Assembly (NCBI GenBank): GCA_900545265.1
Contig: UQYI01000009.1
Span: forward strand, 1-64,000
Length of the DNA stretch: 64,000 nucleotides
Reading direction: 5' to 3'
Origin: an uncultured Eubacteriales bacterium
GTDB lineage: Bacteria; Bacillota; Clostridia; Christensenellales; CAG-138
The position numbers and the translations under genes were made by a program. Every line of letters begins with the position of its first letter. The first letter of the stretch is position 1. The notes beneath the pieces are model-generated. The model searched no databases. It was given only the letters and a program-made list of their open reading frames with translations, and was not told the DNA's origin. This document shows, in pieces, positions 53,701-61,378 of the stretch.

Positions 53701-56225
53701 TTAACAATCGTGTCATTACCCGAGTAGCGTACTAAAATATTGTTTACTACTTCAAAACCGGCGTTTGATGTTGGAATATTGCACCCATTAAATGCTCCAT
53801 CGCCCAATTTATTTATGTATTTAGGAAGATTTATTTTTTTGAGTGCTGAACAACCGCCAAACGCACTGTAATCTATGCAATCAAGCTCTTCCGTCTCGCT
53901 ATTAAAAACAACCTCAGCGAGGTGATCACACCCTGCGAATGCCTGATTACCAATCACTTTAATTGATTTCGGAAGGTAAACTGCAGTTATTGATGTATTT
54001 CTGGCAAATGCACAAAAAGTTATTTCTTCAACACCCTCAGGAATTGTTACACTTTTTGTATTTCCGAGGTAATCCACAAGAAATCTTCCGACTATGCACA
54101 GTCCATCTTTATCGGCAATATTTTTTCTAACATTTTCGGAAAATGCTCTCAGATTAACTCCTGTGACTTTTTCCGGAAGAATTATTTTCTTTATGTTGTC
54201 ATTTGCAAAAGTCGACATATCCCAAATTGTTGTAACATAATCCGGAACCTCAACTACTTCTGCGTTTCCATTATATTTATGCAATTCGACATATGGTTTT
54301 CCATACGAGACGCCACGATTAATTACGAAACCATCGGGCGTTGTTTCCGTTGTTTCTCCAACGCGATAGTCCGAATTGCGAGAATTTTTATCTTTCTCCG
54401 CTCTTTCTGGTATATTGATATCAAAGAAATGATTCTCAACAGTCTGCTTCTTAAAAGATTCAAGATACATCCTATACATCTCTTCAAACGGAAGATCATT
54501 CTTGAATTTTTCTCTCTGTGCAGCCTTTTGAGCATTAACGCGTTCTTCCTCTAATTTTGCAGCAACTTGCCAATCGTATTCAGATAATATTCCAAGCGAG
54601 GAAAGGTATTCAGTTTGAGTCTTATCGTGAACCTCTTTTATTAGTTTCTTGAGGCTTGAGATTGCTAGATCCGGGTTCTGCGTCGATAAATCCGAAATAG
54701 TATATGCTTTTTTACTCGTCCCAATATATCGTTCCTTAAGTGCGCTAATGATTTCCTCAAGTTTTTCTTCCGCTGTTTTCTCTACAGGGAGAATGCCAAG
54801 CGTCGTAAAATATTCCTTTGCAGGAACACCTTTAACTTTATTAACCAACGCTTCAATTCCCGATAATTTAAGATCCTGGTTTTCCTGTTTAATCTGAGCG
54901 ACATTACCAGGAAGTGTTTCTTTTTCTTTATATCTTTCAAGCAAAGCTTTCTCAATAGCGGCAAGTTTATCCTCGTCAGATATACCCTTATTGCTTTGAA
55001 GGACACCATTTTGGGTAAGATATGCCGCAGTAGTTGTTCCAAACAACTTACTTACGACTTTATTTAGGCTTGAAATTGGCAAATCAGGATTATCTGCAAT
55101 CAAAGTCTTTAACTCTGTGGGCTTGTCTTTACCCTCATAACGTTTCTTTAAGGTTTCTACTAATTCAGTCGCTTCCTTTTCATCACTAATACCACTCGGA
55201 CCGATTGCCCGCCCTGAAGTAAGTATGCCTTCCTTTGCTAAGTACTTTGTTAAAGTCATTCCGAAATACTCGTTTGACTTGTTTTGCAGAGATTTCCAAG
55301 GAATGTCCGGATGTGCTTTCTGTAAATCACCAGAGGACATAGATGTACCTTCAGGATATAGCTTTTTTAACTGTGCAATTATTGCATCCGGATCAACCGA
55401 GCTTGGGCGGCCGGAAGCACCTGTTCCCACAGAATAACCGTATGCCGTAAGGAAGGCATTTCCATCAGGATATCCAAGTTGCCTATAAAGTTCTGTTACC
55501 GTCTCGCCCCATTTTTTATGGTCTTTATGAAGTCCAATAACAACTTTATCTGGATATGCTCCATCAAGTTTCTCAAATAGACGATCTATACGGTTTTTAA
55601 TAGCTGCCGGTTCGGCACCTGGCGCATAAAGAACTCCATCAGGAATTTTGCTTGAAATAGTTTTTCCCATTGACTTTTCACCTGCCTTTTTAGCAATTTC
55701 TTTTTGTTGCATCTCAATTTTTGTTCGCTTACTTTCTTCCTCTTCGTAGCGTGCCTTTTCTTCGGCTTCAAGTCGCTTGCGTTCTTCTTCACGCCGCGCT
55801 TTTTCCTCGGCTTCGAGGCGCTTGCGTTCTTCCTCTTCACGACGCGCTTTTTCCTCGGCTTCGAGGCGCTTGCGTTCTTCCTCTTCACGACGCGCTTTTT
55901 CCTCGGCTTCGAGGCGCTTGCGTTCTTCCTCTTCACGACGAGCTTTTTCTTCGGCCTCAAGGCGCTTACGCTCTTCCGCTTCATGTCGAGCTTTTTCCTC
56001 GGCTTCGAGGCGCTTGCGTTCTTCCTCTTCACGCCGCGCTTTTTCCTCGGCTTCGAGGCGCTTGCGTTCTTCCTCTTCGCGCCGCATCTTTTCCTCAAAA
56101 GCCTGTTTACGGACAAGTTCTTCCTGAGCCGCCTTTAGGGCTGCATTCTCTGCCGCAATCTTACTTTCCCTCTCTGCTTCTTCAGCAATTCTTATTTGCT
56201 TGACACGTTCACCTAACTCAGCCAC
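50787..56225 (-). CDS. Giant coiled-coil / LRR / DUF4132 protein
   Basis: 1812 residues. (1) ~1-180: charged coiled coil with seven 16-residue units RREEEERKRLEAEEKA. (2) ~205-575: five degenerate ~75-residue helical repeats, each ending like AAYLTQNGVL or TEYLSSLGIL. (3) ~655-1150: BspA-type LRR_5 repeats (LPEGVKTICNRAFNGLKSL and similar). (4) ~1400-1812: DUF4132/MolR-like domain (FGFNGDGKKIYDLGNTIIEA; LLVWAQGKQ; IVLAHPLEMEDADVARWQKYF; LKQPFEQIW). Start is GTG at 56225, overlapping the HTH gene by 8 bases with no good ribosome site, so reinitiation is likely. DUF4132 genes occur with MoxR and VWA genes (yehI/yehL/yehP type). No signal peptide: intracellular, possibly a target-recognition scaffold. 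Confidence 0.87.
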   Translation of the reverse strand: MAELGERVKQIRIAEEAERESKIAAENAALKAAQEELVRKQAFEEKMRREEEERKRLEAEEKARREEEERKRLEAEEKARHEAEERKRLEAEEKARREEEERKRLEAEEKARREEEERKRLEAEEKARREEEERKRLEAEEKARREEERKRLEAEEKARYEEEESKRTKIEMQQKEIAKKAGEKSMGKTISSKIPDGVLYAPGAEPAAIKNRIDRLFEKLDGAYPDKVVIGLHKDHKKWGETVTELYRQLGYPDGNAFLTAYGYSVGTGASGRPSSVDPDAIIAQLKKLYPEGTSMSSGDLQKAHPDIPWKSLQNKSNEYFGMTLTKYLAKEGILTSGRAIGPSGISDEKEATELVETLKKRYEGKDKPTELKTLIADNPDLPISSLNKVVSKLFGTTTAAYLTQNGVLQSNKGISDEDKLAAIEKALLERYKEKETLPGNVAQIKQENQDLKLSGIEALVNKVKGVPAKEYFTTLGILPVEKTAEEKLEEIISALKERYIGTSKKAYTISDLSTQNPDLAISSLKKLIKEVHDKTQTEYLSSLGILSEYDWQVAAKLEEERVNAQKAAQREKFKNDLPFEEMYRMYLESFKKQTVENHFFDINIPERAEKDKNSRNSDYRVGETTETTPDGFVINRGVSYGKPYVELHKYNGNAEVVEVPDYVTTIWDMSTFANDNIKKIILPEKVTGVNLRAFSENVRKNIADKDGLCIVGRFLVDYLGNTKSVTIPEGVEEITFCAFARNTSITAVYLPKSIKVIGNQAFAGCDHLAEVVFNSETEELDCIDYSAFGGCSALKKINLPKYINKLGDGAFNGCNIPTSNAGFEVVNNILVRYSGNDTIVNVPKGITVIGPNAFHGEQIKKIMLPEGVKTICNRAFNGLKSLSEVSIPESLETIESSAFSFCDKLLSVNLSGVTNIGAEAFQHCSSLKDVVLSERLESIESGVFSSCRALKSIGVKGSHGMIESVLPEELKVLSSSAFAECESLREITIPGSVQKIGVRAFYGCKSLTKAILQEGIEEIGEEAFENTTSMVSINIPSSVSNIEKDAFFRCNCSKEIAFPEIFCENKGYFGIPDDNNCFVENGILIRYASGKETVAQITDGVVVLEEGSLNGVFGGWGSSGVSQIILPDSVRVIRHENYGYSPKFKMNIPCGYLLQKRKLPIEPLKTLLSSVWKYAASMMDWVSIFIYQNSKQLYEYCTEAFAKAPNAFVTSALVTLGDKCKPSDVDRIGEAVFDLRKDIGQEFLDKFYAFAKEHKSKKAVSALAPFVSSSVGGELNAKKEYKNDIEEFCDKNYEKHEFERIMQKAGLNGKAFEKSGIKYSDRDEEVSSFVLECAILPYVGQLTEKPRNIGSYKTDYSTFSILENSDMIASKFEKASFETFIDNISKKAGGYDKPQIWIPVCRFGTGDQVKALISSMNGWTDWYSCGSSGRMGIMVCRGAIMLSDSREAMMYAEKCKCLDYYARLRGMTADTIRDTKLADFGFNGDGKKIYDLGNTIIEASVGDDLTIILFDTTASKIVKSLPKKGSDTAKYDACTADYSELKKNVKKVVKTRNDLLFECFLSGKKFDCASWTTAYTENPVLNKVAKLLVWAQGKQTFTLDDTGTIDSFGNAFIINPTEKIVLAHPLEMEDADVARWQKYFTERGLKQPFEQIWEPKIKGEVRDNRYTGCMIPYYRFLHQEKHGITVQDYDFHNQIEIGLQGCNASIERIDWARHSIDVKDRFEIKSFSVRSLNRRTNHIIYYLDKCTIFGRIEQDDDSSLQNLEGYTVAQIDSFLKFAIEKGSTKCTAVFLNYKNEHFADFADIEEFTLDF
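55740..56081 (-). repeat. 48-bp tandem repeats inside the giant gene
   Basis: About seven copies of a 48-bp unit encode the 16-residue coiled-coil repeat; one copy is a codon short and one has diverged (RHEAEERKRLEAEEKA). Near-identical DNA between copies points to recent expansion. Confidence 0.93.
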
Positions 56226-56529
56226 TTTTCTTTTTTGTTATAAACTTAGATGATTCTACGGCATCAATCAGCAACTTCAATTCTGGAACATCAAACAATC
56301 TTCCATCAATAAAGTATCTATTCTGAGTTGATTTGTTTATGCAGATATCAATTCCAAACTGTCGAAGCTGCTCAATATCAGAATTAATGGTAGTCCGGTA
56401 AACCTTAAGCCCGTATTTTTCTTCCAATAACTCAGCAATCTCAGCAGTTGAGAGCTGATGATCCACATCTGAAAGCTCATATAAAATTTTCAAAATACAT
56501 AGAGCCCTAAGCTTAGTCTCTTTCTCCAT
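56218..56529 (-). CDS. HTH protein matching only the N-terminus of WYL regulators
   Basis: 103 residues. Winged helix of the DeoR/WYL type: LKILYELSDVDHQLSTAEIA then KVYRTTINSDIEQLRQFGID. It continues to FDVPELKLLIDAVESSKFIT, where WYL proteins go on to a ligand domain, but here it stops. It may be a minimal repressor of the operon or a shortened WYL gene. Sits 12 bases after the double-AAA gene. Confidence 0.8.
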   Translation of the reverse strand: MEKETKLRALCILKILYELSDVDHQLSTAEIAELLEEKYGLKVYRTTINSDIEQLRQFGIDICINKSTQNRYFIDGRLFDVPELKLLIDAVESSKFITKKKSG

Positions 56530-56541
56530 ATATTCACCGCC

Positions 56542-59229
56542 TTAAGCCATGAATCCAATGCGTCGCTGACCATTTCCGGCCTTAGTTAGGTCAATCCCTT
56601 CATCCATCAAATAGTCTTCGACATCATCAACTACGATCAGATTATCACCATCCGTATCCTCCGTGCGAAGGTTCTGATTCATAATAACCTGATCCAGAAT
56701 ATTTCTCACCGTTCTTGCGTTAGCAAAGTTAGGCCTGTTCCTATAATACTCAGTAACATCCAGCAGCCTATTAAGGGCCGGTTCATCAATCTCATATTTC
56801 TTCTTTTTCAAGAACGCAACAGCAATCTCGCCAAGTTCTTCTCTGGTATAGTCCGGGAAATCGAGCGTGAACTGAATTCTTGACTCAAGGCCAGGATTGG
56901 CACTGAGCATAGTCTTCATTTCATCCTTGTATCCGGCAAGAATGACACAGAACTGGCCTCTGCGGTCCTCCATCTCTTTCAGGAGAACAGCAATAGCTTC
57001 TTCGCCATAACTGGTTACGCCTCCACTTGCCGTGTTAGTAGAGACAAGACCGTATGCCTCATCAATAAACAGAACACCGTTCATGGCATCATTGATTTTT
57101 GCCTGCGTCTTCGGTGCAGTTTCACCGACGAATTTGCCAAGCAAACCATGTGAATCTGTTTCTACTAGCTTTGCTTCCGGCAGTACTCCAGCATCATAGA
57201 GAATCCTGGAGAGGATTCTTGCAACCTCTGTCTTTCCTGTACCCGGATTGCCGTAGAAGCACATATGGAGATTAAAGCCTTCCTGTCCTTGATTGCGCTT
57301 CGCATAAGCCTTGATTTTCTTAATCATACGCTTAATTGCCGCGAGCCCGATCAGTTGATCCAGCTCTTCTTCACCGGTCAAAATTTTATTAGCAGTTCCT
57401 GTACCGGAGGTTGGAAGATTAATCTTGGCATCCTGAATATACTTATTTACGTCAACAATACCAAGTTCGGTGTCATCTGAACCTGCGCGTCGTAAATTCT
57501 GGCACATAATAACCTGATCCAGAATATTGCGTATTTCTCTTGCGTTCGCAAAGTTCGGATCCTTGCGCTTAATGTCGGTAATATCAAGGATTCGGCTCAG
57601 TGCGGTATCTCCGATTGTGTAATGGCGATTTTTAAGCATCAACTCTGTAATGCTTTTAAGTTCGTCTCTGGAATAGTTTGGGAAGTCGAGCATAAACTGA
57701 ATTCTCGACTTGAATCCCGGATTGGTAGAGAGCATCTGGAGCATTTCGTTTTTATATCCCGCCAGAATAACGCAGAATTTACCGCGATAATCTTCCATAG
57801 CCTTTACGAGAGTGTCAATTGCTTCCTTGCCGTAGTCGGTGCCGACATCTGCATTATTTCCAAGCGCATATGCCTCATCGATAAAAAGCACGCCGCCCAT
57901 AGCGCGAGATATAACCCGGCTTGTCTTTTCTGCAGTTGCTCCAAAGTACTGACTTACAAGTCCGCTGCGATCTACTTCGATGACCTTGTTGGTCGGAAGA
58001 ATCTTATTTTCATAAAGAATGCCTGCGATATATCTGGCAACTTCGGTTTTACCGGAACCGGGATTGCCCAGGAAGCACATATGGATATTAAGGTCCTCGC
58101 TGTCCTTGTTGTTCAGGGCATAGGCCTTAATCTTGCGAATGCTTTCCTTGATTCCGGATAAGCCAATCAACTCACCCAGTTTCTTTTCGCTTTCGCCGAT
58201 GTTAATCAGCGTCGTGCCTGCCGGTACAAGAAAGCCAAACTTATCAAGCGCTATCAACTGCTTGTATAACTCGAATAACTCATCCTCAGTTTTGGCAAAG
58301 AAAAATGATTCCTTCTGAACTGAAGCGTTAAACTCTGCATAGCGCTCCAGAAGCTTTGCAGAAAGGCCTTCAAGGAACTCTTTTTCTGATACACCACCGG
58401 ATTCCTGCAAATAATCGTAGTTCTTTATGAAAAGCGGAGCGCACATAATAAGTTCAATGCTATTCCAAAGACAAGTCAGCATTTCCTTCAATTCATCTGA
58501 ACCATCGTCTGCAATATCCAGCACATATTTCTTGGCAAGGATACCTTCTGCCTTAGAGATAGCATCTTCAAGTTCATCCTTAAACTCGGTGTTTTCAGTA
58601 TATTGATCGCCACGCTTCTTCGGATGATACTTATGATTATTTCCGTAGAGATTGTTGACCTTGATGAACTTAACGATTTTCTTCGCAAGTTTTTCAATCA
58701 GGTCAATCAACTCGTTTGCTGAAAACCAGAGGTACTTATTCTGGTTCTCAGAGTACATAAGAGATGCTTCTTTCCATACAAGATCGGACAGCTCAATTTT
58801 TACTCCAGGGGACAATATCTCTGCCGCCGCAATTAAAACCTCATCGTATTCCTTAATAATACCGTTCAAGTTCTCAAAAGATATCGGGTATGTTTTCGAG
58901 AACTGGGAGGTAAAATGAAGCTTCAACTGCTCAGCTGTTTCGAGCAGATTAGTCAAGAAACCCTCTGTACGTGCCTGACTCGTAACGTATTTGAGAATCT
59001 TGTCGTAATCTGGAAAACGTGCGTCATCCTTCTCTTTTCCTTCGAAAATAAGGTCTTCACGCACAACAGTTGTCACTTCGAGACGAGATATAAAGTTGTC
59101 TATTTCCGATGCAAGGACGTTCTTACGCTCATAAGGCATCTCGAACATCTTATACCCACACATCGGGCAACTGCAGGGGCTTTCACTTTCTTTTATTTCT
59201 CCGCAGCTGATACACTTATATTCAGCCAT
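56542..59229 (-). CDS. Zinc-ribbon protein with two CbbX-type AAA+ domains
   Basis: 895 residues. N-terminal zinc ribbon (CISCGEIKE, then CPMCGYKMF; residues 5-26), a helical region to ~350, AAA1 with FLGNPGSGKTEVARY at ~385 and VLFIDEAYALG, and AAA2 with FYGNPGTGKTEVARI at ~655 and VLFIDEAYGL. Both domains keep Walker A, Walker B and the SRIQF..DFP arginine region of CbbX/CfqX/EccA ATPases. ATG is 2 bases after the brxL stop. CbbX-type enzymes remodel partner proteins; the client here may be the giant protein or BREX parts. Confidence 0.9.
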   Translation of the reverse strand: MAEYKCISCGEIKESESPCSCPMCGYKMFEMPYERKNVLASEIDNFISRLEVTTVVREDLIFEGKEKDDARFPDYDKILKYVTSQARTEGFLTNLLETAEQLKLHFTSQFSKTYPISFENLNGIIKEYDEVLIAAAEILSPGVKIELSDLVWKEASLMYSENQNKYLWFSANELIDLIEKLAKKIVKFIKVNNLYGNNHKYHPKKRGDQYTENTEFKDELEDAISKAEGILAKKYVLDIADDGSDELKEMLTCLWNSIELIMCAPLFIKNYDYLQESGGVSEKEFLEGLSAKLLERYAEFNASVQKESFFFAKTEDELFELYKQLIALDKFGFLVPAGTTLINIGESEKKLGELIGLSGIKESIRKIKAYALNNKDSEDLNIHMCFLGNPGSGKTEVARYIAGILYENKILPTNKVIEVDRSGLVSQYFGATAEKTSRVISRAMGGVLFIDEAYALGNNADVGTDYGKEAIDTLVKAMEDYRGKFCVILAGYKNEMLQMLSTNPGFKSRIQFMLDFPNYSRDELKSITELMLKNRHYTIGDTALSRILDITDIKRKDPNFANAREIRNILDQVIMCQNLRRAGSDDTELGIVDVNKYIQDAKINLPTSGTGTANKILTGEEELDQLIGLAAIKRMIKKIKAYAKRNQGQEGFNLHMCFYGNPGTGKTEVARILSRILYDAGVLPEAKLVETDSHGLLGKFVGETAPKTQAKINDAMNGVLFIDEAYGLVSTNTASGGVTSYGEEAIAVLLKEMEDRRGQFCVILAGYKDEMKTMLSANPGLESRIQFTLDFPDYTREELGEIAVAFLKKKKYEIDEPALNRLLDVTEYYRNRPNFANARTVRNILDQVIMNQNLRTEDTDGDNLIVVDDVEDYLMDEGIDLTKAGNGQRRIGFMA

Positions 59230-59231
59230 AA

Positions 59232-61361
59232 TCAGTCAACTCCAAGTGCTTTCTTAGCAGCATCCAACGGTGTGGAATAGAAAATTACAGAGATTTCGTT
59301 CTTCAGATCAGACCTTAGCTTATCGTATTTTTCTTTGCTTTCCGAAGGAAGCATGATTCTCTTGGCTCCCGCGTTGGCTGCCGTCACAAAAATCTCATCA
59401 AGTTCTGTCGTAATCGGCATCATGCTACCGGACATTACAACCCGTCCGCAGATAACCAATGATGGCATTACTGCGCGGTTGGCAAGTCCTGAGAACAGAC
59501 CGACAACCTCTGCAACAGAAATCTCATCGCTGACGCCTCTGTTCTGAAGATCATTGAAATAAAGGCTATAGTCAAAGTCTTCATATGCTCCGGAAATAAT
59601 CTTTCTGGAATTCTCTCCGAAGTAATTAAATGCTGCAGTAATGCTGTCCCTTACACTCTTCGGAGCACGGGCAAGTCCCTCAACATTCTTAAAGCTGAGC
59701 GAACCGGTTCCGTTGACGAGCTTGTTTTCAAGTCTGTAGACACCAAGTACATTGGATACAGATCTGCCGATACCATACACATATCCCGGAGTTTCAAGCC
59801 CTTCAAAGATAAGGGTACCGTTAGAAATTTCAGGCAGATCAACGATATGCTCTTCATCCGTATCAAGATCTATGTATCCAAGGTTTACGTCACTGAATTC
59901 GCCCGGTGTCATCTTTCGAAGCTGCTCCTTGACGCGGCGACGGCATTCAATGGCATATTCAAGGATTTCACGAGTTTCCTCTTTTGACATACGTTCATCC
60001 GGGAAGATCAACTTCGCAAGGCCGGAGAATGTTCTTCCGACTGCAATGGTATCACGAGTATTGAACTGGTTGTTCAAAGCAAAGTATTCTGCAAAAGAAT
60101 TCGTGAAGTCATATTTTCTCATGGCATGGCAGAATTCCGAGAAGCAGTCCGAAATCAGGCCATAGTTCTTAGTAAACAAGCTGGATCTGAGTTTAGGAGT
60201 TTCCCATCCTGGAAGATATGCATGGATTCTATCAAAGAATGCAGAGTCGTTATTAAACGCTTCAGGGAACGGCTCAAACAAGTTGGTCGTACGCATCATA
60301 TCTGCAACACTTCTGAAAGTGTTGCCTTCAAAGGCGATAGAAGCATCCGAACTGATGGAATCCGCACCTCTTGCGAAGCTGCCGTTAGCCATATAGTTCT
60401 TCATAATCTGAACCATATCGCCGGAGGCCTGAGTAATACCTGCAACCTCATCGAATGCAATGCAGTCCCAATTACCGACAAGACCTACTCTGCGAGAGGA
60501 CATGTTGTAGAACATATTTGAAACCGTCGTTGTTCCGCTGCTCATCAGTATGGAGTACGGAGACAGCTCGCTGTACGCATGAGACTTACCGGTTCCACGG
60601 GGGCCGAGTTCAACCAGGTTATAGTTTTTCTGAATGAATGGTACAAAACGAAGCAGGTAGTGCAGCTTCTCTTTTTCGGACAGCTCATCCGGCTCATAAC
60701 CGGCACTGCGGAGAAGAAGCGTCATCCATTCGTCCTTGGTGAAATTTGCACGGGCTTCCTTGATCTCATCCAGATCCAGGTTAGGCATCTGGATAGGTTT
60801 AAGTGAAGAGATCTCAAACGGAGAATCATACTTAGACTTCTTTTTCTTGATCTTCTTCTTTTTCTTCTGGTTGCCAAAGATGTCTTCTTCAAAGGCAGCC
60901 TGTTCATCCTCCTCGTCTTCTTTTTCAAGTCCGACATACTCAATCTTGAGGATGCACCAGATGCCGCCAATCAGAAGTTTTTCGTTATGAATAACCAGGT
61001 CAGAAGGAACTTCAAAAGGATCCATTCTCAGATTGGTAAATCTGGCAATATACTTATCTTCACGGTCATCGAAGACAACCGTGATTTTATCAATAATGGT
61101 ATACTGTCCATTTTCCTTGATCTTGGATTTGACATATTCACTCTGATCAGGCCGCACGTAGTTCTCGCTCAGAATCTTCTTGATTTTCCCAAGACCGATT
61201 TCTATTGCTTCCTCATCGTCTGTTGCGCAGTACATTCCCAGCAGGTACTCGAGAACATAAGTCGGGACGTTGGCACCCTTTTTCATGAGGGTGGTGAGGT
61301 CTTTTCTGACTACCTTTCCCGGAAAATTGTCCAGGACTTTCATATCAAACTCTGTCATCAT
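59232..61361 (-). CDS. brxL: BREX protein BrxL (Lon-related AAA+)
   Basis: 709 residues. Starts MTEFDMKVLDNFPGKVVRKDLT, the BrxL N-terminal pattern. AAA+ core: GPRGTGKSHAYSE at ~255 (Walker A), WDCIAFDEVAGI (Walker B). A Lys-rich insertion at ~165-185 (KKKKKIKKKKSK). The C-terminal Lon-like region (GRVVMSGSMMPITTELDEI, NAGAKRIMLPSESK) shows no Lys where Lon has GGxKEK, so peptidase activity is doubtful. BrxL is a DNA-binding motor of BREX types 1 and 4. Confidence 0.93.
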   Translation of the reverse strand: MMTEFDMKVLDNFPGKVVRKDLTTLMKKGANVPTYVLEYLLGMYCATDDEEAIEIGLGKIKKILSENYVRPDQSEYVKSKIKENGQYTIIDKITVVFDDREDKYIARFTNLRMDPFEVPSDLVIHNEKLLIGGIWCILKIEYVGLEKEDEEDEQAAFEEDIFGNQKKKKKIKKKKSKYDSPFEISSLKPIQMPNLDLDEIKEARANFTKDEWMTLLLRSAGYEPDELSEKEKLHYLLRFVPFIQKNYNLVELGPRGTGKSHAYSELSPYSILMSSGTTTVSNMFYNMSSRRVGLVGNWDCIAFDEVAGITQASGDMVQIMKNYMANGSFARGADSISSDASIAFEGNTFRSVADMMRTTNLFEPFPEAFNNDSAFFDRIHAYLPGWETPKLRSSLFTKNYGLISDCFSEFCHAMRKYDFTNSFAEYFALNNQFNTRDTIAVGRTFSGLAKLIFPDERMSKEETREILEYAIECRRRVKEQLRKMTPGEFSDVNLGYIDLDTDEEHIVDLPEISNGTLIFEGLETPGYVYGIGRSVSNVLGVYRLENKLVNGTGSLSFKNVEGLARAPKSVRDSITAAFNYFGENSRKIISGAYEDFDYSLYFNDLQNRGVSDEISVAEVVGLFSGLANRAVMPSLVICGRVVMSGSMMPITTELDEIFVTAANAGAKRIMLPSESKEKYDKLRSDLKNEISVIFYSTPLDAAKKALGVD

Positions 61362-61378
61362 CTCAAAGTCTCCTATTA

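Noticed and set aside
56218..56245. Programmed -1 frameshift at A-AAA-AAG joining the HTH to the giant protein
   Set aside because: The -1 frame stops within six codons; the giant gene is in the +1 frame, so a -1 slip cannot fuse them. GTG reinitiation is simpler.
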